From: Chryseobacterium joostei
Lineage (GTDB): Bacteria > Bacteroidota > Bacteroidia > Flavobacteriales > Weeksellaceae
Direction of reading: 5' to 3'
Length of the DNA stretch: 64,000 bases
NCBI RefSeq assembly: GCF_003815775.1
Contig: NZ_CP033926.1
Coordinates: 1,364,001 to 1,428,000 of the forward strand
A program made the translations under genes and the position numbers. Positions 35,122 to 43,679 of this stretch are shown here, piece by piece. Position 1 is the stretch's first letter, and every line of letters begins with the position of its first letter. The notes under the pieces were generated by a model. The model had not been told where the DNA came from and searched no databases. It saw only the letters and a list, made by a program, of their open reading frames with translations.

Positions 35122-35166
35122 TTATATGTATTGTCTGCAGTATAAAAAACGGTAAAATCAATTAAA

Positions 35167-35643
35167 ATGAAAATACAGATAGGAATAGCAAACAATCATC
35201 GTCAGGCAATCGCTGATCAACTTATAAAAATATTGGCAGATGAAAACATTTTGTATACAAAAACTAAAAATGCCCATTGGAATGTTGAAGGAGCTGATTG
35301 TTATGGCAAACATGTTTTTTTTGAAACTCAATACAAACAATTGGATGATATCATAAACAGCATCGCAGAAAGAATACGTTCCCTCGGTCATGTTGTACCG
35401 GCAACGCTACAATCGTATTTAAGATTAACTCATTTTACTGAGCAGATTGAGGAAAGGCATAACGGCCAGGCCTTTATTACAGAATTGTTACAAGATCATG
35501 AGAGTCTAATTCTAATACTTTGTGAGTATATCATGAGTTGTAAGGATGACTTACACGATATAGCAACAGGGCATTTTATAACGCGCCTATTAGAAATACA
35601 TCAGAAAATGGCTTGGCTTTTACGTTCACATATAATAGAATAA
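35167..35643 (+). CDS. dps: Dps-family ferritin-like DNA-protection protein
   Basis: A 158-residue ferritin-like protein. Helix 1 carries the ferroxidase His in TKTKNAHWNVEGADCYGKHV; acidic ligands follow in QLDDIINSIAERI. Dps forms a 12-subunit shell that stores iron and shields DNA from peroxide. The Lys-rich N-terminal tail used by some Dps proteins to bind DNA is short here (MKIQIGIANNHRQ). It lies 45 bases after the SDR gene, in the stress block. No FNR-type site of its own was found. Confidence 0.9.
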   Translation: MKIQIGIANNHRQAIADQLIKILADENILYTKTKNAHWNVEGADCYGKHVFFETQYKQLDDIINSIAERIRSLGHVVPATLQSYLRLTHFTEQIEERHNGQAFITELLQDHESLILILCEYIMSCKDDLHDIATGHFITRLLEIHQKMAWLLRSHIIE

Positions 35644-35695
35644 ATTCTCAGACTAAAATTAGTTCTAAATGTGATATATCTTTTTTGAGTAAGAA

Positions 35696-36628
35696 TTATT
35701 TCCATATTTCATAAAATAAATGCTTTGCATTTTCCTTAGTAAAAAGTCCTGTTCCTTGGGTCATTGTAGTGGCAGATCCACAAGCAATTCCCATGGAAAG
35801 GGCTTCTTTACAATTACCCCCTTTTACCAAAACTGAAACCATTCCTGCAACCATGCTGTCTCCGGCACCAACAGTGCTTTTCACTTCGACAACCGGTGCC
35901 GCGATCTTAATTTTTTCACTTTCTGAAAATAAGACAGCTCCCTGAGAGCCCAACGACACTACCACAATCTCAGCTTTACCCTGTGAAATAATAAACCGGG
36001 CAGCATGATCTATATCAGTTTCTTCCAGTTTTTCTTTTCCCACTAAAAAGGCAAGTTCTCCAATATTAGGTTTTAATAAAAATACCCCTTCTTCTACCGC
36101 TGTTTTCAGAGCTTCTCCTGAAGTATCGATAATTACCTTAGTTCCCATTGCCTTATAGATATTAACAAGTCTTCTTAGAAAATTCGGATTTGTGTTTGTT
36201 GGCAGACTACCACTGATGACGACAAAATCCGGACAGGGATTTATGGTAGGCAAAATGCTTAGAATATCTTTTTGCTGTTCCAGCGTCAGCTCTTCTCCGG
36301 GAAATCCAAATCGATACTGTTTGTTGGTAGAGAGATCCAAAACAATGAAATTTTCCCGCGTTTCTGAAGTAATATGAAAAGGGAATACATTCAGCTCTTC
36401 GCCCTTAAGCAAGTTTTCAAGCAGTCTGCCGGTCCTCCCCCCTGAAGTAAAAAAAATATCTGAGACTACTCCCAATCTTTTTAAGGCTCTGGATACATTA
36501 ACCCCACCTCCTCCCGGTTCGTATATAGGGGAATTACAACGCAACTTCTTTTCAGGAACGATGTTTTGAACACTGCTGCTTTTGTCTACTGATGGGTTCA
36601 GTGTTATTGTTAAAATAGTTTTGTCCAT
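35696..36628 (-). CDS. PfkB-family hexose kinase (phosphofructokinase II/1-phosphofructokinase type)
   Basis: A 310-residue PfkB-fold sugar kinase. It has the substrate loop in PGGGGVNVSRALKRLG and the ATP/catalytic signature in VKSTVGAGDSMVAGMVSVL, with the catalytic Asp. The overall pattern fits 6-phosphofructokinase II or 1-phosphofructokinase. Dormancy regulons often carry such a kinase. The upstream FNR-type site at 36708-36719 faces this gene, with GAAATTTG (minus, 36667-36674) as -7 candidate. The spacing is 43.5 bp, one helical turn longer than at the BON genes. Confidence 0.9.
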   Translation of the reverse strand: MDKTILTITLNPSVDKSSSVQNIVPEKKLRCNSPIYEPGGGGVNVSRALKRLGVVSDIFFTSGGRTGRLLENLLKGEELNVFPFHITSETRENFIVLDLSTNKQYRFGFPGEELTLEQQKDILSILPTINPCPDFVVISGSLPTNTNPNFLRRLVNIYKAMGTKVIIDTSGEALKTAVEEGVFLLKPNIGELAFLVGKEKLEETDIDHAARFIISQGKAEIVVVSLGSQGAVLFSESEKIKIAAPVVEVKSTVGAGDSMVAGMVSVLVKGGNCKEALSMGIACGSATTMTQGTGLFTKENAKHLFYEIWK

Positions 36629-36707
36629 TTTTATTATTTTTTAAGCTTCACGCGTACATAGCTATCCAAATTTCAATAATAAAATACACACCACCAAACA
36701 TTTATCC

Positions 36708-36719
36708 TGATTAACATCA
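36708..36719 (-). promoter_or_regulatory. FNR-type site facing pfkB
   Basis: TGATTAACATCA, a perfect TGAY-N4-RTCA. The centre is 43.5 bp from the TTTG of GAAATTTG on the minus strand, which is 10 bp more than the other promoters. Confidence 0.55.
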
Positions 36720-36729
36720 TGATTCATTG

Positions 36730-36741
36730 TGATGTTAGTCA
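36730..36741 (+). promoter_or_regulatory. FNR-type site for BON gene 2
   Basis: TGATGTTAGTCA. The centre is 33.5 bp upstream of the TTTG in GAACTTTG (36765-36772), putting it near -41.5 from the expected start of transcription. Confidence 0.75.
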
Positions 36742-36793
36742 TCTTATATTCTGCGAAGTTGCCGGAACTTTGAAGTATAAAATCGTATAACAA

Positions 36794-37456
36794 ATGAAAA
36801 CAAATGCAGAATTACAAAAAGATGTTCAGGATGCCATTCAATGGGAACCTTTGCTGTATTCAGCAGAAATTGGTGTTGTTGTAAATAACGGAATTGTTTC
36901 CCTTACAGGTAATGTAGACAGTTATGCAAAAAAGCTGCAGGCTGAGCATGCCGCAAAAAATGTTACAGGGGTAAGGGTTTTGGTAGAAGATATTGAAGTA
37001 AAATTACCGGACCCCCGCTCAAAAACCGATGTCGAAATCGCCAGTGAAATTATAACTGCATTTAATGCAAACTCATTTATTCCACAAGAAAAAATAACAG
37101 TAAAAGTAGAAGATGGCTGGGTGGATCTGGATGGTGAAGTATCTTGGGAGTATTTAAGGGAAATTACAGAAAATGCCGTTAAGTATCTTCCCGGCGTTAC
37201 AGGTATTTACAATAATATCACCATTAACCCAGAAATCCGGGACACTGTTGAAAAGAGTGATATTGAGAGGGCACTTGACAGAAGTTCGATTGATAATAGT
37301 GAAATCAGTGTATCAGTATCCGGAACGACTGCCATATTAACGGGCACGGTACATACCTGGCATCAAAAGGAGGAAGCTGGTCGTATTGCATGGAAAACCC
37401 CTGGTATAAAGGATGTAAAAAATAAGTTAGAGGTAGATTATGAGTATAATTTATAA
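36794..37456 (+). CDS. Triple BON-domain protein 2
   Basis: A 220-residue paralogue of the proteins at 33578 and 42861, with three BON domains and no signal peptide. The N-terminus MKTNAELQKDVQDAIQWEPL and the end AGRIAWKTPGIKDVKNKLEV are almost shared. The central domain is the most changed. It has its own FNR-type promoter. The Mla-type transporter operon follows 110 bases later and may be read through. Confidence 0.92.
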   Translation: MKTNAELQKDVQDAIQWEPLLYSAEIGVVVNNGIVSLTGNVDSYAKKLQAEHAAKNVTGVRVLVEDIEVKLPDPRSKTDVEIASEIITAFNANSFIPQEKITVKVEDGWVDLDGEVSWEYLREITENAVKYLPGVTGIYNNITINPEIRDTVEKSDIERALDRSSIDNSEISVSVSGTTAILTGTVHTWHQKEEAGRIAWKTPGIKDVKNKLEVDYEYNL

Positions 37457-37566
37457 ATAATAGGCCTATACCCATTTTTTACGCACTGCATGCTATCGGT
37501 TTTGTTGATAGGCATAATCCTATAGATCATAAACAAAAGGCACTGGAATATTTTAAATGAAACATC

Positions 37567-38331
37567 GTGAAAACTTATTTTAAAAATTACCTTAGCATCG
37601 CAGGCAACATAGCTTTATTCTCCCGGCGATTTTTTAAAGAAATTTTCAAACCGGGATTTGAGTTTAAAGAGTTTATACGACAATGTTTTGTTGTTGGTTA
37701 CCAGTCGTTGCCTTTAGTAACGATAACGGCTTTTATTATGGGATTAGTCCTTACCATACAGTCACGTCCGGCTATGGCAAGGTTCGGTGCAGAATCTATG
37801 ATACCTGGTATGGTTTCACTGTCATTAATAAGGGAAATTGCACCAGTTATTACGGCTTTGATTTGTGCAGGAAGAGTTTCGTCAGGAATTGGAGCAGAAC
37901 TGGGTTCTATGAAAGTCACAGAACAAATTGACGCCATGGAGGTTTCAGCGATCAATCCTTATCGGTATCTGGTGGTAACCAGAACTCTTGCTACAACATT
38001 AATGATTCCTGTTTTAGTACTATATGCCGACTTGATTGGGATTATGGGCGGCTTTGTCGGCATCAATATGCATAGTGAAAGCAATATTGAACATTATTTC
38101 TCCCATGTATTTCAATCGTTAGAATATGAAGATATTTTACCGGCTATCATTAAGACATTCTTTTTCGGATTTTTTATTGGAATTATTGGTTGTTATGAGG
38201 GATTTAATGCTTCGGGGGGAACTAAAAGTGTAGGAAAAGCGGCAAATTCAGCCGTAGTTTCAGCATCTTTGATCATTTTTATCATTGATCTTATTGCAGT
38301 ACAGATAACCGACTTATTTTTTGAATTATAA
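37567..38331 (+). CDS. mlaE: MlaE-family ABC transporter permease
   Basis: A 254-residue inner-membrane permease of the MlaE/YrbE family. It has the conserved PLVTITAFIMGLVLTIQS region, the middle block ARFGAESMIPGMVSLSLIRE and GRVSSGIGAELGSMKVTEQI (the cytoplasmic coupling loop), plus about five membrane helices. The start is GTG at 37567: a TGA in frame lies nine bases upstream and no ATG fits, so GTG is forced. It works with the ATPase and MCE protein encoded next, probably moving phospholipids between the membranes. It overlaps mlaF by one base. Confidence 0.9.
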   Translation: MKTYFKNYLSIAGNIALFSRRFFKEIFKPGFEFKEFIRQCFVVGYQSLPLVTITAFIMGLVLTIQSRPAMARFGAESMIPGMVSLSLIREIAPVITALICAGRVSSGIGAELGSMKVTEQIDAMEVSAINPYRYLVVTRTLATTLMIPVLVLYADLIGIMGGFVGINMHSESNIEHYFSHVFQSLEYEDILPAIIKTFFFGFFIGIIGCYEGFNASGGTKSVGKAANSAVVSASLIIFIIDLIAVQITDLFFEL

Positions 38332-39110
38332 TGGAAAATAGGGAAAAATTTACAGCTGAGCATAATGAATTACAAAACTGCGAAACATTGATAGAATTTA
38401 AAAATGTTTACAAATCATATGGCAGTAATAAGGTACTCAATGGTATCAGCTTTACCGTTAAAAGAGGAGAAAATCTGGTCATTTTAGGAAAATCAGGCTC
38501 GGGGAAATCTGTTACTGTTAAATGTCTTGTAGGTCTCACCAAAGTTGATAAAGGAGAAATATTTATATCAGGAAAAGATATAACAAAATTGGATGAGGAA
38601 GGACTCAACCTGATCCGAATGAAGATTGGTTTTTTATTCCAAAATGGAGCCTTATATGATTCAATGACCGTCAGGGAGAATTTAGTTTTTACATTGCAGC
38701 ACAATAATAAAATGCTTAATGAGCAGGAAATAGAAACAGCTGTTAAAGAAGCGTTACAAAATGTAGGACTGGAGGAAGCGATTGACCTATTGCCGGCAGA
38801 GCTCTCCGGAGGAATGAGAAAGAGAATCGGGCTGGCAAGAGCATTAATAATTAAACCGGAAATTATCATTTATGATGAGCCTACCGGAGGGCTTGATACC
38901 ATTACAGCCCGTGAAATTATCGGGCTCATTCGAAATATCAAACTAAAATACAATACCTCATCCCTTATCATAACACATGATTTAACCTGTGCAAAATATA
39001 CCGGTGACAGGGTCATCGTCCTTAAAGACGGTATCATTAAAGCTGAAGGCAGCTATAAAGACATAGAAAATAATGCCGATGATTGGGTAAAATCTTTTTT
39101 TGAGAAATAA
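38331..39110 (+). CDS. mlaF: Mla-type ABC transporter ATPase
   Basis: A 259-residue ATPase. It has Walker A (VILGKSGSGKSVTVKCL), Q-loop (GFLFQNGALYDSMTV), signature (ELSGGMRKRIGLARAL), Walker B (IIIYDEPTGGLDTITA) and H-loop (IITHD). The FQNGALYDSMTV loop is typical of MlaF. Its ATG overlaps the mlaE stop (TAATG), so translation is coupled. An N-terminal extension of about 20 charged residues precedes the fold. Confidence 0.92.
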   Translation: MENREKFTAEHNELQNCETLIEFKNVYKSYGSNKVLNGISFTVKRGENLVILGKSGSGKSVTVKCLVGLTKVDKGEIFISGKDITKLDEEGLNLIRMKIGFLFQNGALYDSMTVRENLVFTLQHNNKMLNEQEIETAVKEALQNVGLEEAIDLLPAELSGGMRKRIGLARALIIKPEIIIYDEPTGGLDTITAREIIGLIRNIKLKYNTSSLIITHDLTCAKYTGDRVIVLKDGIIKAEGSYKDIENNADDWVKSFFEK

Positions 39111-39121
39111 ATAAAGTAATC

Positions 39122-40180
39122 ATGAACAACGAGTCATCAAACAACTGGAAATTGGGAATTTTTGTCACAGCTGGCATCCTTCTTTTCATAGCAACCATCT
39201 ACTTTATTGGGGTCAACAGAAATTTGTTTGGCTCTAACTTCGTTCTTCGTTCTGAGTTTAAAAACGTCAGCGGATTAAAGCAAGGCAGTAATGTCCGCCT
39301 TTCCGGAATTAACATTGGAACAGTCAGCAAAATAAATTTTATTTCAGATTCATTGGTTTTGGTAAAGCTATTAATAAGAAAGGATGTTCAAAAATATATC
39401 AAAACTGATGCAGTTGCCAGCATTGCATCTGACGGATTAATGGGTGATAAAATACTTATTATTACCCCCGGCCCCCAATCTAACACTATAGTGAAGGATA
39501 ATGACTTCATTACTTCTTATAAAACTATCGAGATAGATGATATACTCTCGAGTGTAAAACAAAGTACTGACAATGCCGAAGCAATTACTGATGAGCTTGT
39601 GGAGTTCAGCAGTAAAATGAATAACAAGAATAGTTTATTGACAAAAATAATGACCAATAAAGATTTTGCTTCGAGAATTGACAAGACCATAGAAAACCTG
39701 CAACTAAGCTCCCGAGAACTGGCAAAATTCACCTCCCTTATGAATAATAAAAATGGATTTGCATCAAAAATATTTACCGATAAGAAATGGTCAGATAATA
39801 TTGAAAGCAGTATTTCTAATTTGAGGAACAGTTCTCAAGAAATCAGTAGGTTTACAACAAAACTAAACGACAAAAACAATGTATTTTCTCAACTATCTTC
39901 CAACGATTCTTTAGCTCTTTCAATAGAAAAGACATTGCACAATCTTGAAAAAAGCTCTGATGATCTTATTCAATTTACGTCGAAAATAAATAATGATGAG
40001 AATGTATTATCGAAACTTACCAACAATCCTAAATTAGGGAAGTCTGTAGATTCCACTATCATTAATATTGAAAAAGGTGTCGGTGAATTGAGAGAAATAG
40101 AAGCCGCCGCTAAGAACAATTTTTTGCTAAGGGGTTATTTTAATAAAAAGAGAAAAGAAAACGAAAAACAAAAAAGATGA
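39122..40180 (+). CDS. mlaD: MCE-family (MlaD-like) lipid-transfer protein with four 41-residue repeats
   Basis: A 352-residue protein. It has one N-terminal membrane helix (GIFVTAGILLFIATIYFIGV), one MCE domain (about 38-120, SEFKNVSGLKQGSNVRLSGI) and a long helical tail. The tail holds four tandem repeats of exactly 41 residues, each starting F-[ST]-[ST]-x-[MLI]-N-[ND] and containing NN or ND about five residues later. They end before NFLLRGYFNKKRKE, the usual MCE C-terminus. The repeats may form a coiled tube or needle that carries lipids to the outer membrane. No MlaB or MlaC gene is in the window. Confidence 0.88.
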   Translation: MNNESSNNWKLGIFVTAGILLFIATIYFIGVNRNLFGSNFVLRSEFKNVSGLKQGSNVRLSGINIGTVSKINFISDSLVLVKLLIRKDVQKYIKTDAVASIASDGLMGDKILIITPGPQSNTIVKDNDFITSYKTIEIDDILSSVKQSTDNAEAITDELVEFSSKMNNKNSLLTKIMTNKDFASRIDKTIENLQLSSRELAKFTSLMNNKNGFASKIFTDKKWSDNIESSISNLRNSSQEISRFTTKLNDKNNVFSQLSSNDSLALSIEKTLHNLEKSSDDLIQFTSKINNDENVLSKLTNNPKLGKSVDSTIINIEKGVGELREIEAAAKNNFLLRGYFNKKRKENEKQKR

Positions 40181-40250
40181 TTGCTGCCTAATCATTCAAA
40201 ATTATAATTCATTTATCCTTACATAATGCCAACGTACTATTAAGATAGGC

Positions 40251-40287
40251 AAAAAAGAACCCAATTAAATATTTTTTATTTTGGGTT
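40251..40287 (-). terminator. Terminator after ppa
   Basis: On the minus strand AACCCAA, a 16-base AT loop and TTGGGTT are followed by CTTTTTT. The stem uses the last codons of ppa. It lies between convergent mlaD and ppa. Confidence 0.65.
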
Positions 40288-40822
40288 TAATTTCTTTGAT
40301 ATACATCATTAAACTTTCTTCAATACAAGTGAAAGCTTCTTTCCTATTTTTGAAACCAAATACCTGTACTATTTTCTCTTCTAATTTTTTATATTCTTCA
40401 AAAAAATTCTGAATCTCATTAATGGTATAAGCCGGCAGATCTTCAATATCATGAATGTGCAGCATAGAAGAATCATTTTCAGCCACCGCTATTATTTTAT
40501 GATCTTTTTTATCTTCGTCCGTCATCTCCATTATTCCTATTACCCTTGCATTAACCAGAGTAAGGGGAACGAGGTTTTCCGAACATAGCACAAGAATATC
40601 TAACGGATCTCCGTCACTGTAATAGGTCTGTGGTATGATCCCGTAATTGGCAGGATAATACATGGAAGATAAAAGAATCCTATCCAATCTGATTAACCCT
40701 GAGTGTTTGTCTATTTCATATTTTGTCCGGCTACCGGTGGGAATCTCAATAACTGCTGTAACTATTTGAGGCAGATGTTCTCCCGGAGAAACATCATGCC
40801 ATGGGTGTTGATTTCCTATCAT
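40265..40822 (-). CDS. ppa: Soluble inorganic pyrophosphatase (family I)
   Basis: A 185-residue family I pyrophosphatase. It has the signature DGDPLDILVL (three metal-binding Asp), with YYPANYGIIPQTYYSDGDP before it and KIIAV after. It splits pyrophosphate to drive biosynthesis. It has an unusual setting, inside a stress locus with an FNR-type palindrome 157 bases upstream and a long leader that can fold. That suggests a special, regulated copy. Confidence 0.93.
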   Translation of the reverse strand: MIGNQHPWHDVSPGEHLPQIVTAVIEIPTGSRTKYEIDKHSGLIRLDRILLSSMYYPANYGIIPQTYYSDGDPLDILVLCSENLVPLTLVNARVIGIMEMTDEDKKDHKIIAVAENDSSMLHIHDIEDLPAYTINEIQNFFEEYKKLEEKIVQVFGFKNRKEAFTCIEESLMMYIKEIKPKIKNI

Positions 40823-40848
40823 AATCTTAAAATTGTTTTTTTTAAACT

Positions 40849-40886
40849 AAAAGGAGGACCACTCCTTAATGAATACTCCTCCTTTT
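40849..40886 (-). promoter_or_regulatory. 9-bp inverted repeat in the ppa leader
   Basis: AAAAGGAGG and CCTCCTTTT, separated by 20 bases, lie 27 bases upstream of the ppa start. A structure here could hinder transcription or translation of ppa. There is no proof of a switch. Confidence 0.45.
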
Positions 40887-40978
40887 GTCAGAATTTTCCA
40901 ACAAACCACATGTTGCACGAATCTTCTTGGTTATTAATTTGCTTGTGTAAAATTCATCAAATTAGTAATGTTAAGAAA

Positions 40979-40990
40979 TGACATCAGTCA
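40979..40990 (-). promoter_or_regulatory. FNR-type site upstream of ppa
   Basis: TGACATCAGTCA fits TGAY-N4-RTCA. The adjoining 16 bases TCACT-A8-TGA (40988-41003) are identical to those next to the L,D-transpeptidase site. No TTTG is found at 33.5 bp; the nearest is at 23.5 bp. Confidence 0.5.
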
Positions 40991-41056
40991 CTAAAAAAAA
41001 TGACCTTGCCAGATGAAGAGACGGACTTAAATACTCTGCTTTTTTAAAGGTAATTA

Positions 41057-42715
41057 TTACCCTTGCTCATACATATTATCATATTTTCTTTTGGCATATT
41101 TATAAACCTCAAACCATAAAACAGAAAACGCTGCGATGAAAACAGTGAATCCCAATTCACCTATATTAAGTGCTGTTACCTTAAAGAATAGAGAGACAGG
41201 CTTTACATATAATATTGCAAAAAGAAACCCCAGAACTAAGGCAGAAATACCAATAAGCAAGGGATTACGGTTTCTGAAACTTTCCAACACACTATAAAAG
41301 AATGATCTGTTAACAAAACTCAGTAATATATTGGCAAAGATCAATGTACTGAATACCATTGCCCTTGTCTTGGTTTCATCACCTCAATTTTGAACTGTAA
41401 ACTGATATACAAAAAAACTCCGAGGGTTATTACGCCCCCTGAATAAAGCTGATTCCCAACTTACTCAAACTTAAAAAAGTATCTCCGATGGCTCTTGGCG
41501 GCTGTTTCATTGCGTTTTTTTCCATGGGCTCATTCTCATAAACAATAGCTTGCCTTCAAGCGGATATTCATGAAACATCTTATATTCTTTCCTTGCATCA
41601 TTTTTTTGAGTCCGCCGATAGGTGTTATGCAGAGTGATTTCCATAGGATTAAAAGGGACAGGTTCGCTACTCCACATTGCATAATCAATAAGTTTTTTCA
41701 AATTTTCAACACTAAATTCTTTTTCTCCATAAGTCCCTCCTGATTGGTAATCGTACAAATGTTTCAAGTGCATTGAATTTTCTGTAATGGTTCCTGTTTT
41801 ATCAGTGTATATAACGGTAGTACTTCCTAAAGTTTCTACAATACTGCTTCGCTTAATAATAATTCCCTGATGCATAAGCTTCCATGTTCCCAACGCCATA
41901 AAGGTTGTAAATGCTACAGGAATTTCCTAAGGTAATAAAGACATTGCCAGGGTTAATCCACTAAGAAGACTTGTTATGAGGTCTCCGGTTTTAATTTAAC
42001 TGAAGATACAAATCATAAGAAAAATAATGATCTCAATAACAGCCATCCATTTTACAAACTTTCGGATCTGGATCTGTAACGGTGATATTTCTTCTTTTAT
42101 ATTCAATAGAGATTCCCCAATTTTTCCTACACGGGTTTCTGAGCCTATTTTTTTAACTTTAAAAACTACCAAACCTGAAACTGTAACTGTACCGCTATAC
42201 ACAAGATTGTCCTCGGATTTACTATCCTTAAAAACTGAAAACGTTCACCCGTAAGAGATGATTCATTCACAGAGAAATCATTGCTGTGCACAATCATTCC
42301 ATCAGCATTTATATTTTTTCCTTCTTTAGTAACACTTAAATCACCTACAACAATTTCATGGGGTTGGAATTTCCATTATTTGCGAGTTTCTGATGACCTT
42401 ACTTAAAGGTTCGTTCAGCTTCTCAAGTTCCTCCAAAGCTTTTTTACTAAGATTATCCTGATAAAAAGAAATAGCAGTTACCGCAACAATAGCCACAAAC
42501 ATAAAAGCAGCCTCACCATAATTCCCTACTATCAAATAAATGACAGAAATAATGATAAGCAATATCAGCATAGGTTCTTTTAAAATATCAATGACCAGAT
42601 CAAACCATGTATTTTTATGGACCCCCTCCAAACGATTATATCCATTTCGTTGCCGGAAAGCTACCACTTCATCATGTGTAAGACCTGTAAGACATTAGGG
42701 TATATTGTAAGACAT
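41057..42715 (-). pseudogene. Decayed P-type cation ATPase gene
   Basis: A damaged close relative of the intact ATPase at 47979-50474. The start region reads MSYNIP then TAA at codon 7 (42695-42697). Frame shifts occur near 42360 and 42241. Stops replace residues after VICIFS-like and in the PEEIP motif (LLP then TAG). About 300 residues are deleted between EYPLEGK and IVYENEPMEK, removing the nucleotide-binding domain and the GDGVNDGP motif. DKTGTITENSM is still readable. The last 100 residues (41057-41359) remain open. It is clearly non-functional. It lies divergent from BON gene 3. Confidence 0.92.
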
Positions 42716-42798
42716 AACAAATAAATAGGTTATCTAAAAATAAGCAATTATTATATACAAATTAAATTTCCCTTCTTGACCAGTATCAGGTTTCAATG

Positions 42799-42810
42799 TG
42801 ATGTATATCA
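42799..42810 (+). promoter_or_regulatory. FNR-type site for BON gene 3
   Basis: TGATGTATATCA, a perfect match. The centre is 33.5 bp upstream of the TTTG in GAATTTTG (42834-42841). The region from site to -7 is also similar in sequence to that before BON gene 2. Confidence 0.75.
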
Positions 42811-42860
42811 TAGTGTTTTTTGCAAAGTTTCTGGAATTTTGATTGATAAATTACGTTATC

Positions 42861-43541
42861 ATGAAGACAAATACAGAATTACAAAAAAATGTTCAGGATG
42901 CCATTAAAAGAGAGCCATTATTGCATGCAGCAGAAATAGGGGTAACTGCAAAAGACGGTGTCGTTGCCCTTACTGGAGTAGTTGATCATTATGCAAAAAA
43001 AATAGAAGCCGAGAATGCTGCAAAAAAAGTTATTGGAGTAAAAGTTTTAGTAGAGAACATTATCGTTAAATCTCAAGATTCCTTATCTATAACTGATGAT
43101 GAAATTGCTGCAGAGATTTTAAAAACTTTTAAATCCAATGCATTGATTCCAGAGAACAAAATCAAAGTGATTGTAGAAAATGGTCAGGTGACTTTGGAAG
43201 GTGAATTACAATGGGATTATCAACGGGAAATTACTCAAAATGCAATCCGGTATCTTTCAGGTGTAAAAGGGGTAATCAATCATATAAAAATCAGATCAGA
43301 CATAATGAATGATATTAAACAAAAAGATATTGAGCACGCAATGAACATGACCTGGGCACTTTATAATAATGATATTCACATTCAAGTATCCGGCACTACA
43401 GTGATTTTAACAGGAACAGTAAATTCATGGCATCAAAAAGAAGAAGCCGGCCGCATTGCATGGAAAACTCCAGGGGTAAGATGTGTAGATAACAGGTTAT
43501 TTGTGGATTATGAATATTCAAAAAATAGTTTATCATCGTAG
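42861..43541 (+). CDS. Triple BON-domain protein 3
   Basis: About 226 residues with the same three-BON layout as the paralogues at 33578 and 36794. It is nearer to copy 1 in the first domain (PLLHAAEIGVTAKDGVVALTG). The ATG at 42861 matches the paralogues (MKTNTELQKNVQDAIKREPL), so the upstream start at 42843 is not used. No signal peptide. It ends with a short Ser-rich tail not found in the others. It has its own FNR-type promoter. Confidence 0.92.
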   Translation: MKTNTELQKNVQDAIKREPLLHAAEIGVTAKDGVVALTGVVDHYAKKIEAENAAKKVIGVKVLVENIIVKSQDSLSITDDEIAAEILKTFKSNALIPENKIKVIVENGQVTLEGELQWDYQREITQNAIRYLSGVKGVINHIKIRSDIMNDIKQKDIEHAMNMTWALYNNDIHIQVSGTTVILTGTVNSWHQKEEAGRIAWKTPGVRCVDNRLFVDYEYSKNSLSS

Positions 43542-43679
43542 ATCTGACTCTTTTATTCAAGCTGTATAGCAGCGAACTGTTAAATTACAGCAGACTTTGT
43601 TTTAATAATAATGAATAGCAATTAAGTTTAACACTATTCTGTAAAAAATTCACAAAAACAACCTCTAAATCCCATTCAA

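Noticed and set aside
37501..37520. Possible FNR-type site before mlaE (TGATAGGCATAA)
   Set aside because: Second half does not match RTCA and no TTTG lies at the expected distance.
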